This document shows, piece by piece, positions 16,382 to 25,662 of a DNA stretch of 64,000 nucleotides. Positions within the stretch are counted from its first letter, which is position 1; the number at the start of each line of letters is the position of its first letter. The notes beneath the pieces are model-generated. The model ran no database searches, was not told the origin of the DNA, and saw only the letters and a program-made list of their open reading frames with translations. The stretch is from Chryseobacterium cucumeris (lineage in GTDB: Bacteria > Bacteroidota > Bacteroidia > Flavobacteriales > Weeksellaceae): contig NZ_CP068760.1 of NCBI RefSeq assembly GCF_016775705.1, positions 2,542,001 through 2,606,000 of the forward strand, read 5' to 3'. Position numbers and translations under genes: made by a program.

Positions 16382-16402
16382 GGCTGACATTTTTTGTCAG
16401 CC
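16382..16402 (+). terminator. intrinsic terminator
   Basis: Stem GGCTGACA / TGTCAGCC with a five-base T loop, followed after a few bases by a T run. Confidence 0.8.
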
Positions 16403-16460
16403 ATATTATTTTTCAATATCTGATGTGATTTATTTTGTTTGATTTTTATAACTTTGATCT

Positions 16461-17366
16461 ATGGAATCACACGAATCACTCAAAGGTTTTTATGAAAGGA
16501 ATGCTCCCAATCTGGCATCTCAATGTATTGGGGTGAATAAAATGGGCCACTTCAATGTCTTTTCACGGGAGTATTGCTCTCCGCACACTCCTTACAGCAG
16601 GAGAGATTATTATAAGATTTCTTTAATTATAGGAAAGGGAAAGCTTCATTATGCTGACAAATGGATCAAAGTAGACCGTCCCGCATTATTGTTTTCCAAC
16701 CCCATTATTCCTTATTCCTGGGAAGCCGATGATGAAGATCAGAAAGGCTGGTTCTGCCTTTTTACCGATCAGTTTCTGCACAATGGAAGCCGTATGGGAA
16801 ACCTTCAGGATTCTCCGCTGTTCAAGATTGGAGGAACTCCGGTTTTTTTTGTAGATGAACAACAGCAGAAAATACTTGCTGAGATCTATACCAAAATGAT
16901 GACGGAGATCCAGTCGGATTATATTCACAAGTATGATATGCTGAGAGCATATCTTCATCTGATGATTCATGAGACGATGAGAATGCAGCCGGCAGAAAGT
17001 TTCGAACCTTATCAGAATGCTTCACAAAGGGTTGCCTCTTTATTTATGGAATTGTTGGAAAGACAGTTTCCTATCGACAGTCCTGAGGCCTTTTTAAAAT
17101 TAAAAACGCCGAATGATTATGCCCGGAGTCTTTCCATTCATGTGAATTCTTTGAACCGTTCGGTAAAAGAGATTACAGGAAAAACAACCAGCCAGCAGAT
17201 CACCGCAAGGATTATTCAGGAAGCCAATGCCTTACTGAAACATACAGATTGGAATATTGCTGAGATTGCCTACGGATTAGGTTTTGAAGAACCCGCTTAT
17301 TTCACCAATTATTTTAAAAAACAAACCGGAATTACTCCCAATGCCTTAAGAATGGATGTTGTTTGA
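16461..17366 (+). CDS. AraC family transcriptional regulator
   Basis: 301 residues. N-terminal cupin-like sensing domain (about 20-110, YYKISLIIGKGKLHYADKW) and C-terminal double helix-turn-helix (about 205-301), including TDWNIAEIAYGLGFEEPAYFTNYF split over its second HTH, and KKQTGITP. It lies just upstream of, and in the same direction as, an aldo/keto reductase and a metallo-beta-lactamase-fold protein, so these are the likeliest targets. The ligand is unknown. Confidence 0.85.
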   Translation: MESHESLKGFYERNAPNLASQCIGVNKMGHFNVFSREYCSPHTPYSRRDYYKISLIIGKGKLHYADKWIKVDRPALLFSNPIIPYSWEADDEDQKGWFCLFTDQFLHNGSRMGNLQDSPLFKIGGTPVFFVDEQQQKILAEIYTKMMTEIQSDYIHKYDMLRAYLHLMIHETMRMQPAESFEPYQNASQRVASLFMELLERQFPIDSPEAFLKLKTPNDYARSLSIHVNSLNRSVKEITGKTTSQQITARIIQEANALLKHTDWNIAEIAYGLGFEEPAYFTNYFKKQTGITPNALRMDVV

Positions 17367-17418
17367 ATTTTATAATTCTTAGTTTGAATTCTATATCAGG
17401 ATTGGCTTCCTGATGTTC

Positions 17419-17426
17419 TAATTTTG
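17419..17426 (+). promoter_or_regulatory. -7 promoter box for the aldo/keto reductase gene
   Basis: TAATTTTG, a match to TAnnTTTG, 26 bases before the ATG at 17453. A small hairpin ATCAGG / CCTGAT at 17395-17414 lies just upstream and could be the regulator's site or the end of the AraC transcript. Confidence 0.5.
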
Positions 17427-17452
17427 TCATGTAAAATTAAATCATACCTATC

Positions 17453-18454
17453 ATGAAATTTAAAAAATTAGGAAACACAGAAGAACAGTTATCAGCAATC
17501 GGTTTAGGATGTATGGGAATGAGTTTCGCTTATGGTCCTACCGACGAGCAGGAAAGTATCAATACCCTGCACAGAGCTTTGGATTTAGGAGTTAACTTTT
17601 GGGATACGGCAGATATGTATGCCAATGGAGAAAATGAAAAACTGATTTCTAAAGTTTTAGTACCGAACAGGGATAAAATCTTCATTGCTACCAAATTCGG
17701 ATTCAGGTTTAAAGATGGTAAAGCGAGCCACAGCGGTGCTCCGGGAACTTATTTCGACGGCTCTCCGGAATGGATAAGACAGGCCGTAGATTTAAGCCTT
17801 CAAAGATTAAAGATCGATACAATCGACTTGTATTATGCGCATAGAGTAGATCCTAATGTTCCTGTAGAAGAAACGGTAGGAGCAATGGCAGAATTGGTAA
17901 AGGCAGGAAAAGTGAAATATCTTGGATTGTCTGAAGCTTCGGCAGAATCTATCAGAAAGGCTAATAAAATTCACCCTATCGCAGCATTGCAGTCAGAATA
18001 TTCTATCCTTACGAAAGATGTTGAAAATGAGATTTTACCCACCATCAGAGAACTGGGAATTTCTTTGGTTCCTTATTCACCGTTGGCAAGAGGACTCTTC
18101 ACCAATATCTATGATGCACAAAATCTGGGTGATGACGATTTCAGAAAATCATTACCGCGTTATCAGCAGGAATATCTTGAAAATAATACCAAACTGGCTA
18201 ACGAAATCAATGAGTTGGCAGCTTCCAAAGGAGTAAAAGGAACCCAGCTTGCCTTAGCATGGGTGTTGAATCAGGGAGATGATATTATCCCGATTCCTGG
18301 TACAAAACGAATCAAATATCTTGAAGAAAACATTGCAGCTGTTAATATTGAGCTTTCTCAATCAGATCTGGATACCATTGATGCGATCCTGAAAAAATAC
18401 CCTAATGTGGGAGAAAGATACAATGAAGGTTCAATGAAACTGGTGAACAATTAA
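17453..18454 (+). CDS. aldo/keto reductase
   Basis: 333 residues. Complete AKR signature set: GLGCMGMSFAYG near the N terminus, GVNFWDTADMYANGENE with catalytic Asp and Tyr (about 53-58), Lys in FIATKFGF (about 84), and the His in YYAHRVD (about 130). The C-terminal IPIPGTKRIKYLEEN binds the 2'-phosphate of NADPH. It belongs to the branch that includes YajO/AKR13-like reductases of small aldehydes. Expression is probably set by the AraC regulator upstream. A terminator follows. Confidence 0.9.
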   Translation: MKFKKLGNTEEQLSAIGLGCMGMSFAYGPTDEQESINTLHRALDLGVNFWDTADMYANGENEKLISKVLVPNRDKIFIATKFGFRFKDGKASHSGAPGTYFDGSPEWIRQAVDLSLQRLKIDTIDLYYAHRVDPNVPVEETVGAMAELVKAGKVKYLGLSEASAESIRKANKIHPIAALQSEYSILTKDVENEILPTIRELGISLVPYSPLARGLFTNIYDAQNLGDDDFRKSLPRYQQEYLENNTKLANEINELAASKGVKGTQLALAWVLNQGDDIIPIPGTKRIKYLEENIAAVNIELSQSDLDTIDAILKKYPNVGERYNEGSMKLVNN

Positions 18455-18469
18455 AAACTATGTTAGATA

Positions 18470-18508
18470 AAAACTGAGCTTCTTACAATAAAAAGAGCTC
18501 AGTTTTTT
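18470..18508 (+). terminator. intrinsic terminator
   Basis: Stem AAAACTGAGCT (18470-18480) / AGCTCAGTTTT (18496-18506) followed by a T run. Confidence 0.85.
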
Positions 18509-18536
18509 TGTTTTTATATTTAAAAGGAGTTCGACT

Positions 18537-19529
18537 ATGAACAGAAGAGAATTATTAAAGAACGGATTATTGGCAGGAACATTGAGCATGATTCCTTTCT
18601 CCGGCTTAATGGCACAGTCTCAAACAACTGTTGAAAAAACAGGAGACGATCTTTCCGGATTTAAAAAATTGCGGCTTGGTGAGCTTGAACTATTTGTTCT
18701 CACGGACGGATATATCCATGAAGAAAACCTGAACTCATTCGCTCCCAGAGGAAATGTTACAGAATTGAAATCAATCCTTAAAAACAATTTCAGACCGGAA
18801 AATTATATCGATATGGCGATGAATATTCTATTAGTTAAAACAAAAAATAAACTCATTTTATTCGATACCGGAATGGGGATTTTTGCTGATGAAAGAACCG
18901 GATTTCTATTAAAAAGTCTCCAAAAAGCAGGATTTTCTCCGAAAGATGTTACCGATGTCTTCATCTCTCACGCCCATCCGGATCACATTGGCGGAGTAGT
19001 GGATAAACAAAATCAGTTTATTTTTCCCAATGCTGATATTTTCATCTCCAAAACAGAACATGATTTCTGGATGAAAGCTTCCATCAAAGATTTCAGCAAC
19101 AGTGCACTGAAAACACAACCTGGATTTCTTAATCAGATTATTCCTGCAATTCAGAATATTTTGAAAACGATTCAGCCCAAACTGAAGTTTTATGACCTTA
19201 ATAATACATTGTATGATTATTTTAGTTTCCAGTTAGCTCCTGGCCATACACCAGGCTTAACCGTTACCACCATCTCTTCAGGAAACGAAAAGCTGATCTA
19301 TATTGCAGACCTTATCCATTCTGATGTTATCTTGTTTCCACACCCTGAATGGGGCTATTTCGGAGATACAGATCTGGATATCGCAACAGCTTCAAGAAAA
19401 AAATTCCTTCAACAACTGGCGGATACCAGAACCAGAGCGTTTGCTTACCATTTACCCTGGCCGGGCCTTGGTTACACAAAAAAGAAAACATCCGGCTTTG
19501 AATGGTTTCCGGAAGGTTTTATGAATTAG
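18537..19529 (+). CDS. exported metallo-beta-lactamase-fold hydrolase
   Basis: 330 residues. The N terminus MNRRELLKNGLLAGTLSM has a twin-arginine-like signal, so export by Tat is possible. The metal motif SHAHPDHIGG is at 144-153, with GHTPG around 236 and an Asp in IADLIHSD. This is the glyoxalase II / quorum-lactonase-like branch of the fold. The leader carries AAAGGAG about eight bases before the ATG, an unusually good Shine-Dalgarno for this genome. Together with the reductase upstream it may handle reactive carbonyls, which is inference from context. Confidence 0.8.
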   Translation: MNRRELLKNGLLAGTLSMIPFSGLMAQSQTTVEKTGDDLSGFKKLRLGELELFVLTDGYIHEENLNSFAPRGNVTELKSILKNNFRPENYIDMAMNILLVKTKNKLILFDTGMGIFADERTGFLLKSLQKAGFSPKDVTDVFISHAHPDHIGGVVDKQNQFIFPNADIFISKTEHDFWMKASIKDFSNSALKTQPGFLNQIIPAIQNILKTIQPKLKFYDLNNTLYDYFSFQLAPGHTPGLTVTTISSGNEKLIYIADLIHSDVILFPHPEWGYFGDTDLDIATASRKKFLQQLADTRTRAFAYHLPWPGLGYTKKKTSGFEWFPEGFMN

Positions 19530-19801
19530 GGAATAGGTTGCAGATAGCAGATCGTAGGTTGCAGGTGAGAGAAAAAGAGGATTAGGGATAAGGAATACGT
19601 TACCTGGATTAATAAATAGGTGCTCAGTATTCCCCTCCTTTGGAGGGGTGGCAAAAATTCAAAGAATTTTTGACGGGGTGGTCAAAACGGGATGATACAT
19701 CATACACGCAATACAATCAATAGCAGCGGACTTTAGTCCGCTTTCATAATCAACATTTATTTATTCGGTTTTAACCAAAATTTATTGATCATATATAAAC
19801 A
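19530..19801. repeat. intergenic region with two dispersed repeats
   Basis: 19631-19683 carries a CTCCTTTGGAGGGG hairpin followed by an imperfect AAAATTCAAAGAATTTTT palindrome and GGGGTGGTC; the same 50 bp unit recurs at 32213-32265. 19724-19775 carries AGCGGACTTTAGTCCGCT and a CGGTTTTAACC stretch, related to 15566-15627 and 59170-59232. No gene is seen. Confidence 0.75.
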
Positions 19802-19832
19802 ACAGATCCTCCCAAGCAATGGAAGGATCTGT
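19802..19832 (-). terminator. intrinsic terminator for the DoxX gene
   Basis: Stem ACAGATCCT / AGGATCTGT with a 13-base loop, followed on the minus strand by TTGTTTATA. Confidence 0.6.
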
Positions 19833-19864
19833 TTCAAACATAAGAAAAAATTAGAGTTTTATCA

Positions 19865-20257
19865 TTAAGCCTCTCCAAATACCACCTCAGGAGAATACAG
19901 CTTTCTGAACATGATGTAAGTTGCCGTTAACACAGAAAAGGCAACAATTGCATCTACCGTAGACGGAAAACCCAGTACCGCAATTTTTGAAAAGAAAGCA
20001 AACAGAATATCAAAGAACATTCCTGCAAACACCCATTCTTTTAGTCTCAATAATTTATTGGGAAGCAAAAGAACCATAACTCCGGAGATTTTAAAAATAC
20101 CTAATATATAAATAAAATGAGGCGGATATCCAAGCTGTCGCGTAATATCCCATACAACCGGATTTTTTGTCAGTTCAAAGAAACCGCTGGCTCCAAACCA
20201 TAATGACATAAAAATAGCACCTGACCAATAGATAATTTTTGTAGTTTTTGTTTTCAT
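19865..20257 (-). CDS. DoxX-like membrane protein
   Basis: 130 residues with four predicted membrane helices (about 8-25, 45-63, 70-90, 95-115). KIIYWSGAIFMSLWFGASGFFELTKNP and the LGYPPHFIYILGIFKISGV block are typical of DoxX-like small proteins. The role is unknown; relatives are linked to thiol or redox stress. Convergent with the hydrolase at 18537. Confidence 0.75.
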   Translation of the reverse strand: MKTKTTKIIYWSGAIFMSLWFGASGFFELTKNPVVWDITRQLGYPPHFIYILGIFKISGVMVLLLPNKLLRLKEWVFAGMFFDILFAFFSKIAVLGFPSTVDAIVAFSVLTATYIMFRKLYSPEVVFGEA

Positions 20258-20295
20258 TGTTGTAATTTTTAGTGATAATTAAATTGTATAGTATT

Positions 20296-21072
20296 TTATT
20301 TAAAAGCTGTTTTTGCTGATCCTGAGATTTCTCCCGTTCTCCTATTCTGAATAAAAGCGATGACTTCCCAGTTTTCCGGAGAAAATCCTTCCGGAAGTTT
20401 AAATTTTGTTGTTCCTTCCTGCTGTTTATTTAATGAGATGAGGTTTTGCTTGTGGACAATCTGCCAGTGATGCAGATGGCGTCCTTCATTTTCGCCTTTC
20501 CCTACCTCTGTGGAAGAATGTTTTTCAACCAGATTAATGAGCAGCATATTCTGAGGATCTGCGGAAGGTGTTTTATACTGAACATCAATTTTATGCTGAG
20601 AAATGGCGGCAGATAATTCTACAGGTGTTTTTTTAGAAGTAATCAGAGCTTTTCGGATGGCATTTTTGATATTGTTTTCATCAGAGCCTACAAATTCTGT
20701 TTTTCCGTTGACTACCAGCTGTGGAGTATAAACCTGGGAATTCAGCAGGCGGCTGTACTGCTGTTGCCGCTGGGAATTTTCAGCCGTACTGAACCGGTCC
20801 TTCCATCCGAGACGGTTCCAGTAGTCAACATGGTAGGAGAGGAGGTAAACAGGCTCATCTTTGTATTCCTTTTCAATTTTTCCCATCAGTTCATCTGCAG
20901 GAGGACAGCTTGAACAGCCTTCTGAAGTAAAGAGTTCCAGAACAGCGAAACCATTATTTTCTGAAGTGGAATGCTGTGCTGTCTTCTGATCTTTATTTTG
21001 ATGAATAAATGCTGAGGCTGCAAATAATACCGCGGTAAAAGCGCTTACTGTAATTAAGTTTTTTAGTATCAT
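20296..21072 (-). CDS. DUF1223 thioredoxin-fold secreted protein
   Basis: 258 residues. N-terminal signal anchor (about 5-23). Residues 40-130 show a thioredoxin-like fold with LELFTSEGCSSCPPADELM, a C-x-x-C at about 53-56, and YTPQLVVNG with a cis-Pro position. This is the DUF1223 family. The second half (about 145-258) is a beta-rich domain. It may act as a periplasmic thiol oxidoreductase; activity is inferred from the CSSC motif only. Lies in front of the DoxX gene with 38 bases between them, so the two may be co-transcribed. Confidence 0.8.
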   Translation of the reverse strand: MILKNLITVSAFTAVLFAASAFIHQNKDQKTAQHSTSENNGFAVLELFTSEGCSSCPPADELMGKIEKEYKDEPVYLLSYHVDYWNRLGWKDRFSTAENSQRQQQYSRLLNSQVYTPQLVVNGKTEFVGSDENNIKNAIRKALITSKKTPVELSAAISQHKIDVQYKTPSADPQNMLLINLVEKHSSTEVGKGENEGRHLHHWQIVHKQNLISLNKQQEGTTKFKLPEGFSPENWEVIAFIQNRRTGEISGSAKTAFK

Positions 21073-21286
21073 GTCTTTTAATTTGATTCAAAAGTAGATA
21101 CTTGATAAAGGCAAAAGAATACAAAACAGGTTCAACCGGACAAATTGAGAGGTGAATCCGGAAATTGTGAGGGGAAGGGTTTTAGGATGGAAGCTGGAAG
21201 TGGGAGGCTGGAAGTTTCAGAGCACGAAATGGAATACAGGTTTATTTTTAATATAAGCCAGGAAGCTTAAAAAATTAACAAAAGAA

Positions 21287-21311
21287 AGCCCTGATCATCT
21301 CAATCAGGGCT
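21287..21311 (-). terminator. intrinsic terminator behind the LytTR regulator gene
   Basis: Stem AGCCCTGAT / ATCAGGGCT with a seven-base loop, followed on the minus strand by TTCTTTTG. Confidence 0.7.
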
Positions 21312-21379
21312 ATAATTTATTTAAATAAGACTTTGTCTTCAAGTACTTCCAGCATCCATCCTCCATCTTCCTTACTGCT

Positions 21380-22144
21380 TTATCTATCCTCCAGCCAAGT
21401 AAAAAAACTATGGGTCTTTTCTTTGTTAATCAAAAGTTTTTCAGGGGTTTCAATAGTGAGTTTTACCAGTATTTTACGCTGAAAATAATGTTCCATCTCC
21501 TTAATCGCTTTAAAATTAACGAGATATTGCCTGTTGACTCTGAAGAATTGTTTGTCGGAAACCTGTTCCGCCACTTGTCCTAAAGGCTGGGTAAGAGGAA
21601 ACTGTTCCTTTGTGAATGTAACCAGATGGGTGATCTCATTATGAATATAAAAATAAGCAATGTCTTCGGTAGGAATGGTGGTGTATTTCTGATTTTTAAA
21701 AACCAGAAAACTACTCTTACCTGCAGTAGCAGGCTGGCTGATTTTCTGTATCAGAGACTCCAGGTCCGGAAGTTCATTTTTCTGGAAGAATTTTTTCAGT
21801 TCATCAACTTTTCGCAGGGCTTCGGCAATATCTTCCCTGGAAAATGGTTTCAAAACATAATCAACTCCTTTACTTTTAAAAGCATCCAGCATATACTGAT
21901 CAAAGGCAGTACAGAAAACCACAGGGCAGGTAATCTCCACTGATTTGAAAATTTCAAAGGAGAGTCCGTCCGAAAGATGGATATCCATAAAAATAAGATC
22001 AGGTTTGATTTCCTTTAAGCCTTCAATACTTGTTTCAATACTGTCGTAAACACCTAGTATCTTTGATTCAGGTTTTAAGTCTGAAATTAAATTCTGCAGG
22101 GATTTTGCCGCCCTGAATTCATCTTCAATAATGATTATATTCAT
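21380..22144 (-). CDS. LytTR family response regulator
   Basis: 254 residues. Receiver domain 1-120 with acidic pair E7/D8, phosphoacceptor D54 (IFMDIHLSDG) and Lys in VLKPFS. LytTR DNA-binding domain about 145-250, with VNRQYLVNFKAI. It overlaps its histidine kinase gene by 20 bases. Targets may include the neighbouring haem protein and lipoprotein genes upstream on the same strand, though this is only proximity. A second LytTR pair is at 57288-59086. Confidence 0.9.
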   Translation of the reverse strand: MNIIIIEDEFRAAKSLQNLISDLKPESKILGVYDSIETSIEGLKEIKPDLIFMDIHLSDGLSFEIFKSVEITCPVVFCTAFDQYMLDAFKSKGVDYVLKPFSREDIAEALRKVDELKKFFQKNELPDLESLIQKISQPATAGKSSFLVFKNQKYTTIPTEDIAYFYIHNEITHLVTFTKEQFPLTQPLGQVAEQVSDKQFFRVNRQYLVNFKAIKEMEHYFQRKILVKLTIETPEKLLINKEKTHSFFTWLEDR

Positions 22145-23138
22145 GGATTAATGGTAGTTTTATCTGAAATGTTTTTTCGCCTGAATGAATGGTAATATCC
22201 TTTTCCAATAAATGTTTGTAGCGCATTTTAATATTGTCCAGTCCAACTCCCAAAGAATCTTCAGGGGTTACTTTTCGCTGTATAGGATTTTCGATCACGA
22301 TATTATCGTCAGCGGTATAAATTGTAATGTGCAGAGGTTTGCTTTGAGAAACAATATTATGTTTGATGCAGTTCTCTACCAATAGCTGAAGGGTAAAAGG
22401 AGGAATAAGCGTTTGAGCGGTTTCTTTTCCTAACTCGTTGGTAAACTTAATCCCTTCTCCAAAACGGGCTTTCTGAAGAAAAAGATAAGAATCCACGATT
22501 TTCATTTCTTCCTGAACGCTGATCAGATCCAGCTTACGGCTTTCCAGCGTAAAACGGTAAAAATCAGAAAGCTTGACAATAAAATCAACGGTTTCTTCGT
22601 CATGAGTCTCTGCCATTAATTTTAACGTATTCAAACTGTTGAAAAGAAAATGCGGATTGATCTGCTGCTTTAATAATTCATACTGAGCACCCAGATTATC
22701 ACTCTTTACCTTTTCCAGTTCAAGCTGTATCTGCTGCCCTGTATAGTTGTTCTGAAGCAGCGTAAGAAACATATAGCAAACCAGGTTAATCAGAATTCCC
22801 CTTACTTCCACCATCAGCATTACAGGACCAAAATTGATATGAGACAGAATCAGCTGCTGAATCCATGCCAGTCCAAACATAATCACCATCCCGAAAGCCA
22901 GTACCACCATCAATCTGGAATACGAGATATGCTGTCTGCGTTTTGTGGTGCGGTTCAGCATATAAATATTGACGTACCACATGATCACCGAAAATGCTGC
23001 CGTAATAGCTGAGTTGACCACGGCTTCTTTCCAGTTGAACTCATTAGACGCCAGCTGGGGTACAGAAGATAGAACTCCCAGGAAAATGGAGCTTATCCAG
23101 ATAATAGCTTGTGAGATTTTTATTTTTTGCTGTTGCAT
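22125..23138 (-). CDS. sensor histidine kinase, LytS/YehU type
   Basis: 337 residues. Four predicted membrane helices (about 10-28, 40-60, 78-98, 105-130), a short coiled coil, then the His_kinase domain with phosphoacceptor H163 in NPHFLFNSLN and an HATPase_c domain with ENCIKHN (N box) and GVGLDNI (G box). No separate extracellular sensor domain is visible, so the signal is probably perceived in or near the membrane. It is translationally coupled to the response regulator. Confidence 0.9.
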   Translation of the reverse strand: MQQQKIKISQAIIWISSIFLGVLSSVPQLASNEFNWKEAVVNSAITAAFSVIMWYVNIYMLNRTTKRRQHISYSRLMVVLAFGMVIMFGLAWIQQLILSHINFGPVMLMVEVRGILINLVCYMFLTLLQNNYTGQQIQLELEKVKSDNLGAQYELLKQQINPHFLFNSLNTLKLMAETHDEETVDFIVKLSDFYRFTLESRKLDLISVQEEMKIVDSYLFLQKARFGEGIKFTNELGKETAQTLIPPFTLQLLVENCIKHNIVSQSKPLHITIYTADDNIVIENPIQRKVTPEDSLGVGLDNIKMRYKHLLEKDITIHSGEKTFQIKLPLIHEYNHY

Positions 23139-23218
23139 GAAATCTGCTGATTTGAAAAGGTTAAATTAACCTTTTTTATTTAAAATATTATGATAAAAAG
23201 TGAAACTGTAGTTTTTTA

Positions 23219-23662
23219 TTAAGGCCTGTTTACAGCGCGGTAACTCATAAAATACTGTATTCTTTCTTCTTTATTGGGTGAGCTGTTTTGTGGTAGACTA
23301 TTTTTTATATCATAGGAAACCTTTCCAGAATGATCAGCCTGAACAGTTTCAATACTTACCAATTCTCCGGTGATGGTTCCTCCGATATATTGAGGATTAT
23401 CATGATACTTCCAGGTTACCAGTTTCATCACAGAACCTGCTTCAGGGGTTTGGATTTCTTTTGTTAAAGATACCAGTGCTTTTTCGTTCCCATATAAGGC
23501 AGACATAGTTTCTTTTTTAGGATTTAAAGAATTAGAGATAAATTTGAGAGGTCCCGGGTCAAAAACAACCCTTGAAAGGCCATTATTCATATCACTGTTT
23601 TCTTTACTGCAGGCGGTAAGAGAAACAAGGCTTACCAATAAGATCAGGATGGTATTTTTCAT
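23219..23662 (-). CDS. small lipoprotein
   Basis: 147 residues. Signal peptide with lipobox SLTAC (C18), then a mature domain of about 125 residues with beta-type pattern (ALVSLTKEIQ, GTITGELVSIETVQADHSG). Its start overlaps the stop of the haem-binding protein gene upstream by four bases (ATGA), so they are co-translated and may form one periplasmic complex. No family is recognised. Confidence 0.65.
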   Translation of the reverse strand: MKNTILILLVSLVSLTACSKENSDMNNGLSRVVFDPGPLKFISNSLNPKKETMSALYGNEKALVSLTKEIQTPEAGSVMKLVTWKYHDNPQYIGGTITGELVSIETVQADHSGKVSYDIKNSLPQNSSPNKEERIQYFMSYRAVNRP

Positions 23663-24642
23663 TTTTTCTGTAAATTTTGAATGAGTCTTTGGGTATTTAC
23701 TTTCATGGGAACATCAAACAGATATCCTGTTTTTTCAGCGAGTTGTCTGTGGCAGGCAATGCAGGATTCTTTGGCGAAGGAAGCGGTTTTTCCTGTCGGA
23801 TAAAGATCATCTCCGGAAAATTTTGCAAATCCCCAACCCTCTGTATCTTTATATTGTCTGGGATCTTTTACCATAAACTGCGCATTGATAAACTTTCCGG
23901 GTCTGATTTCTCCATCTGGAAGCTCTTCTTGTTTCCATACGGATTTTACTACCACACTTCCGTCCGGCCACGGATGAAAGTTCTCAGTTTTCACAGCCTT
24001 TACCGCAATATCATTTCCATAAATTACACGGATAGAGTTATCAAACAGCGTACTCATGCTGATGACTTTCCAGTTTTTAAAATCATCGGTGTATCGAACA
24101 CCGTTGGGAGAAACCGGGAAATTGGTTGATGCCGGATCTAGTACAGAGGATGATACCTGAGGTGTCTCAATCTTTTTTTGAACAGAAGGACCTGCTGAGG
24201 ATAATGAAAGTGTATATTTTTTGATCGTTTCAATATCTTTTGCTGTAATCCTGGCTGAGGGATGCAGAAGGGTGTACTCATGGAGAGGCATTTTACCACT
24301 TTGCATCATATTGAGAATAGCGTACATTTTTCCCTGATGTTCTGCAGGAGATAACTTTTCCCATTCTGAGAAGTTCAGGACTTCTCTGGCTCTTTTGATA
24401 TCTTTGTTCACAGCCCAGGAAACAGGAGCAAGTTTATCATACCAGCTTAAATTCTGCTGATTGGAATGACAGCTGAAACATGAGTTTTCAAGAATACTGA
24501 TCACTTCCTTTGGGGCTTCAATTTTTCCTGTAACCGGTTTTCCTTCCAAAGGTTTACTGAATAGCTGCAACCCTCCGAAAACACCTAGTATAGCCAGAAA
24601 TACGATGGCAATGGGATTTCTTTTTTTCTTTACGGTATCCAT
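23659..24642 (-). CDS. haem-binding cytochrome P460-like protein
   Basis: Start placed at the ATG at 24642 (MDTVKKKRNP), since the longer frame lacks sense before it; 327 residues. An N-terminal helix (about 10-27) anchors it. Two c-type haem motifs are seen: C55FSCH in a haem-binding domain of the Bacteroidota type (about 40-145), and C294IACH inside a cytochrome P460-like domain (about 175-325) with WPDGSVVVKS and FAKFSGDD. The protein probably transfers electrons in the periplasm. Co-translated with the lipoprotein at 23219. Confidence 0.8.
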   Translation of the reverse strand: MDTVKKKRNPIAIVFLAILGVFGGLQLFSKPLEGKPVTGKIEAPKEVISILENSCFSCHSNQQNLSWYDKLAPVSWAVNKDIKRAREVLNFSEWEKLSPAEHQGKMYAILNMMQSGKMPLHEYTLLHPSARITAKDIETIKKYTLSLSSAGPSVQKKIETPQVSSSVLDPASTNFPVSPNGVRYTDDFKNWKVISMSTLFDNSIRVIYGNDIAVKAVKTENFHPWPDGSVVVKSVWKQEELPDGEIRPGKFINAQFMVKDPRQYKDTEGWGFAKFSGDDLYPTGKTASFAKESCIACHRQLAEKTGYLFDVPMKVNTQRLIQNLQKK

Positions 24643-24770
24643 AATGAGTATTGTTTTATTTTTCTGGATCAAAAGTAGGCGGGTAGTACATGCTGTGAAA
24701 CGGAAAACTGTCCGAGCTGGACAAATCAAAAGGCGAATCCGGAATTTTTAACCCCGAAAATCTACAAGAA

Positions 24771-24799
24771 AAATCCCGGTAACACAATTACCGGGATTT
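24771..24799 (-). terminator. intrinsic terminator for the SDR gene
   Basis: Twelve-base stem AAATCCCGGTAA / TTACCGGGATTT, loop CACAA, followed on the minus strand by TTCTTGTAG. Confidence 0.8.
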
Positions 24800-24814
24800 G
24801 ATTAAATCTGTTGT

Positions 24815-25561
24815 TTATAAAGTAATACCACCATCTATCACAATTTCAGTTCCGGTGACATACCCGGAAGAATCGTTGTCGGCTAAATAAGTAACCAGTT
24901 TGGCAATCTCTTCAGCGGTTCCCATTTTCTTCATTGGAATCTGTTCTATGAGATGGTTTTGGATATTTTTCAAAGTTTCTTCATCCAGGCCTGCTTTACT
25001 CATGATTTCTGTTTTTATCGGACCCGGACTTATCATATTCACTCTGATTTTTCTTGGAGCTAATTCTGCGGCGGCTGTTTTTGCAATGGAGTTCAATGCT
25101 GCCTTGCTTGCCTGATAAGCGGAACTGTTGGGTTTATAGGTAGAAGCCACAATAGAAGATAAAAAGATGACAGAAGCACCATCGTTTAATAATGGAATGA
25201 ATTTGCTTAATGTAAAGTAAGCTCCCCTGAAATTGATGTTCATGACCTGATCAAAATTTTCGGTATCCATATCTTCAATCGGAGTCAACGTACCTGTAAT
25301 TCCTGCATTGATAAAAAGGATGTCTATTTTCCCGAATTGTTTCTCAATATTTTCTTTTAAAAGATCAATATCGTTAAGGTTAGCCTGATCTGAGATAAAC
25401 GGAATGGCACCAAGTTCGCGGGCTGCTTTTTCTACAGCTTCTTTTCGCCTTCCGGTAATGATCACGGTTGCTCCTTCTGAAATAAGTTCTTTTGCTGCAG
25501 CGAATCCGATCCCGCTGTTTCCTCCTGTTACGATAGCCAGTTTGTTACTGAATTTTTTCAT
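24815..25561 (-). CDS. short-chain dehydrogenase/reductase
   Basis: Start placed at the ATG at 25561 (MKKFSNKLAIVTGG); the extra 29 residues of the longer frame come from the operator region. 248 residues, classical SDR: cofactor motif TGGNSGIG (about 13-20), NAG (about 86-88), catalytic Ser in FLSSIV, YQASK (Tyr/Lys, about 151-155), and a C-terminal SGYVTGTEIVIDGG. R/K residues after the second strand (GRRKEAVEK) favour NADP(H). Divergent from an HxlR regulator, with a shared operator, so it is probably controlled by it. Confidence 0.9.
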   Translation of the reverse strand: MKKFSNKLAIVTGGNSGIGFAAAKELISEGATVIITGRRKEAVEKAARELGAIPFISDQANLNDIDLLKENIEKQFGKIDILFINAGITGTLTPIEDMDTENFDQVMNINFRGAYFTLSKFIPLLNDGASVIFLSSIVASTYKPNSSAYQASKAALNSIAKTAAAELAPRKIRVNMISPGPIKTEIMSKAGLDEETLKNIQNHLIEQIPMKKMGTAEEIAKLVTYLADNDSSGYVTGTEIVIDGGITL

Positions 25562-25576
25562 TGTAAAATTTTTTGA

Positions 25577-25657
25577 CAAAGTTATTTCAAAATGGTATAC
25601 TTTTGTAACCAGTATCACAGAGTATACCAGTATCATTCGTGATATCACTTAACTTTG
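25577..25657. promoter_or_regulatory. divergent promoters and operator between SDR and HxlR genes
   Basis: -7 boxes TAACTTTG occur on both strands: 25577-25584 (minus, towards the SDR) and 25650-25657 (plus, towards HxlR). Between them are the perfect inverted repeat GGTATACT (25594-25601) / AGTATACC (25621-25628), and a direct repeat ACCAGTATCA (25608-25617, 25626-25635). The plus -7 box ends five bases before the HxlR ATG, so that transcript would be nearly leaderless. Confidence 0.65.
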
Positions 25658-25662
25658 CAATT

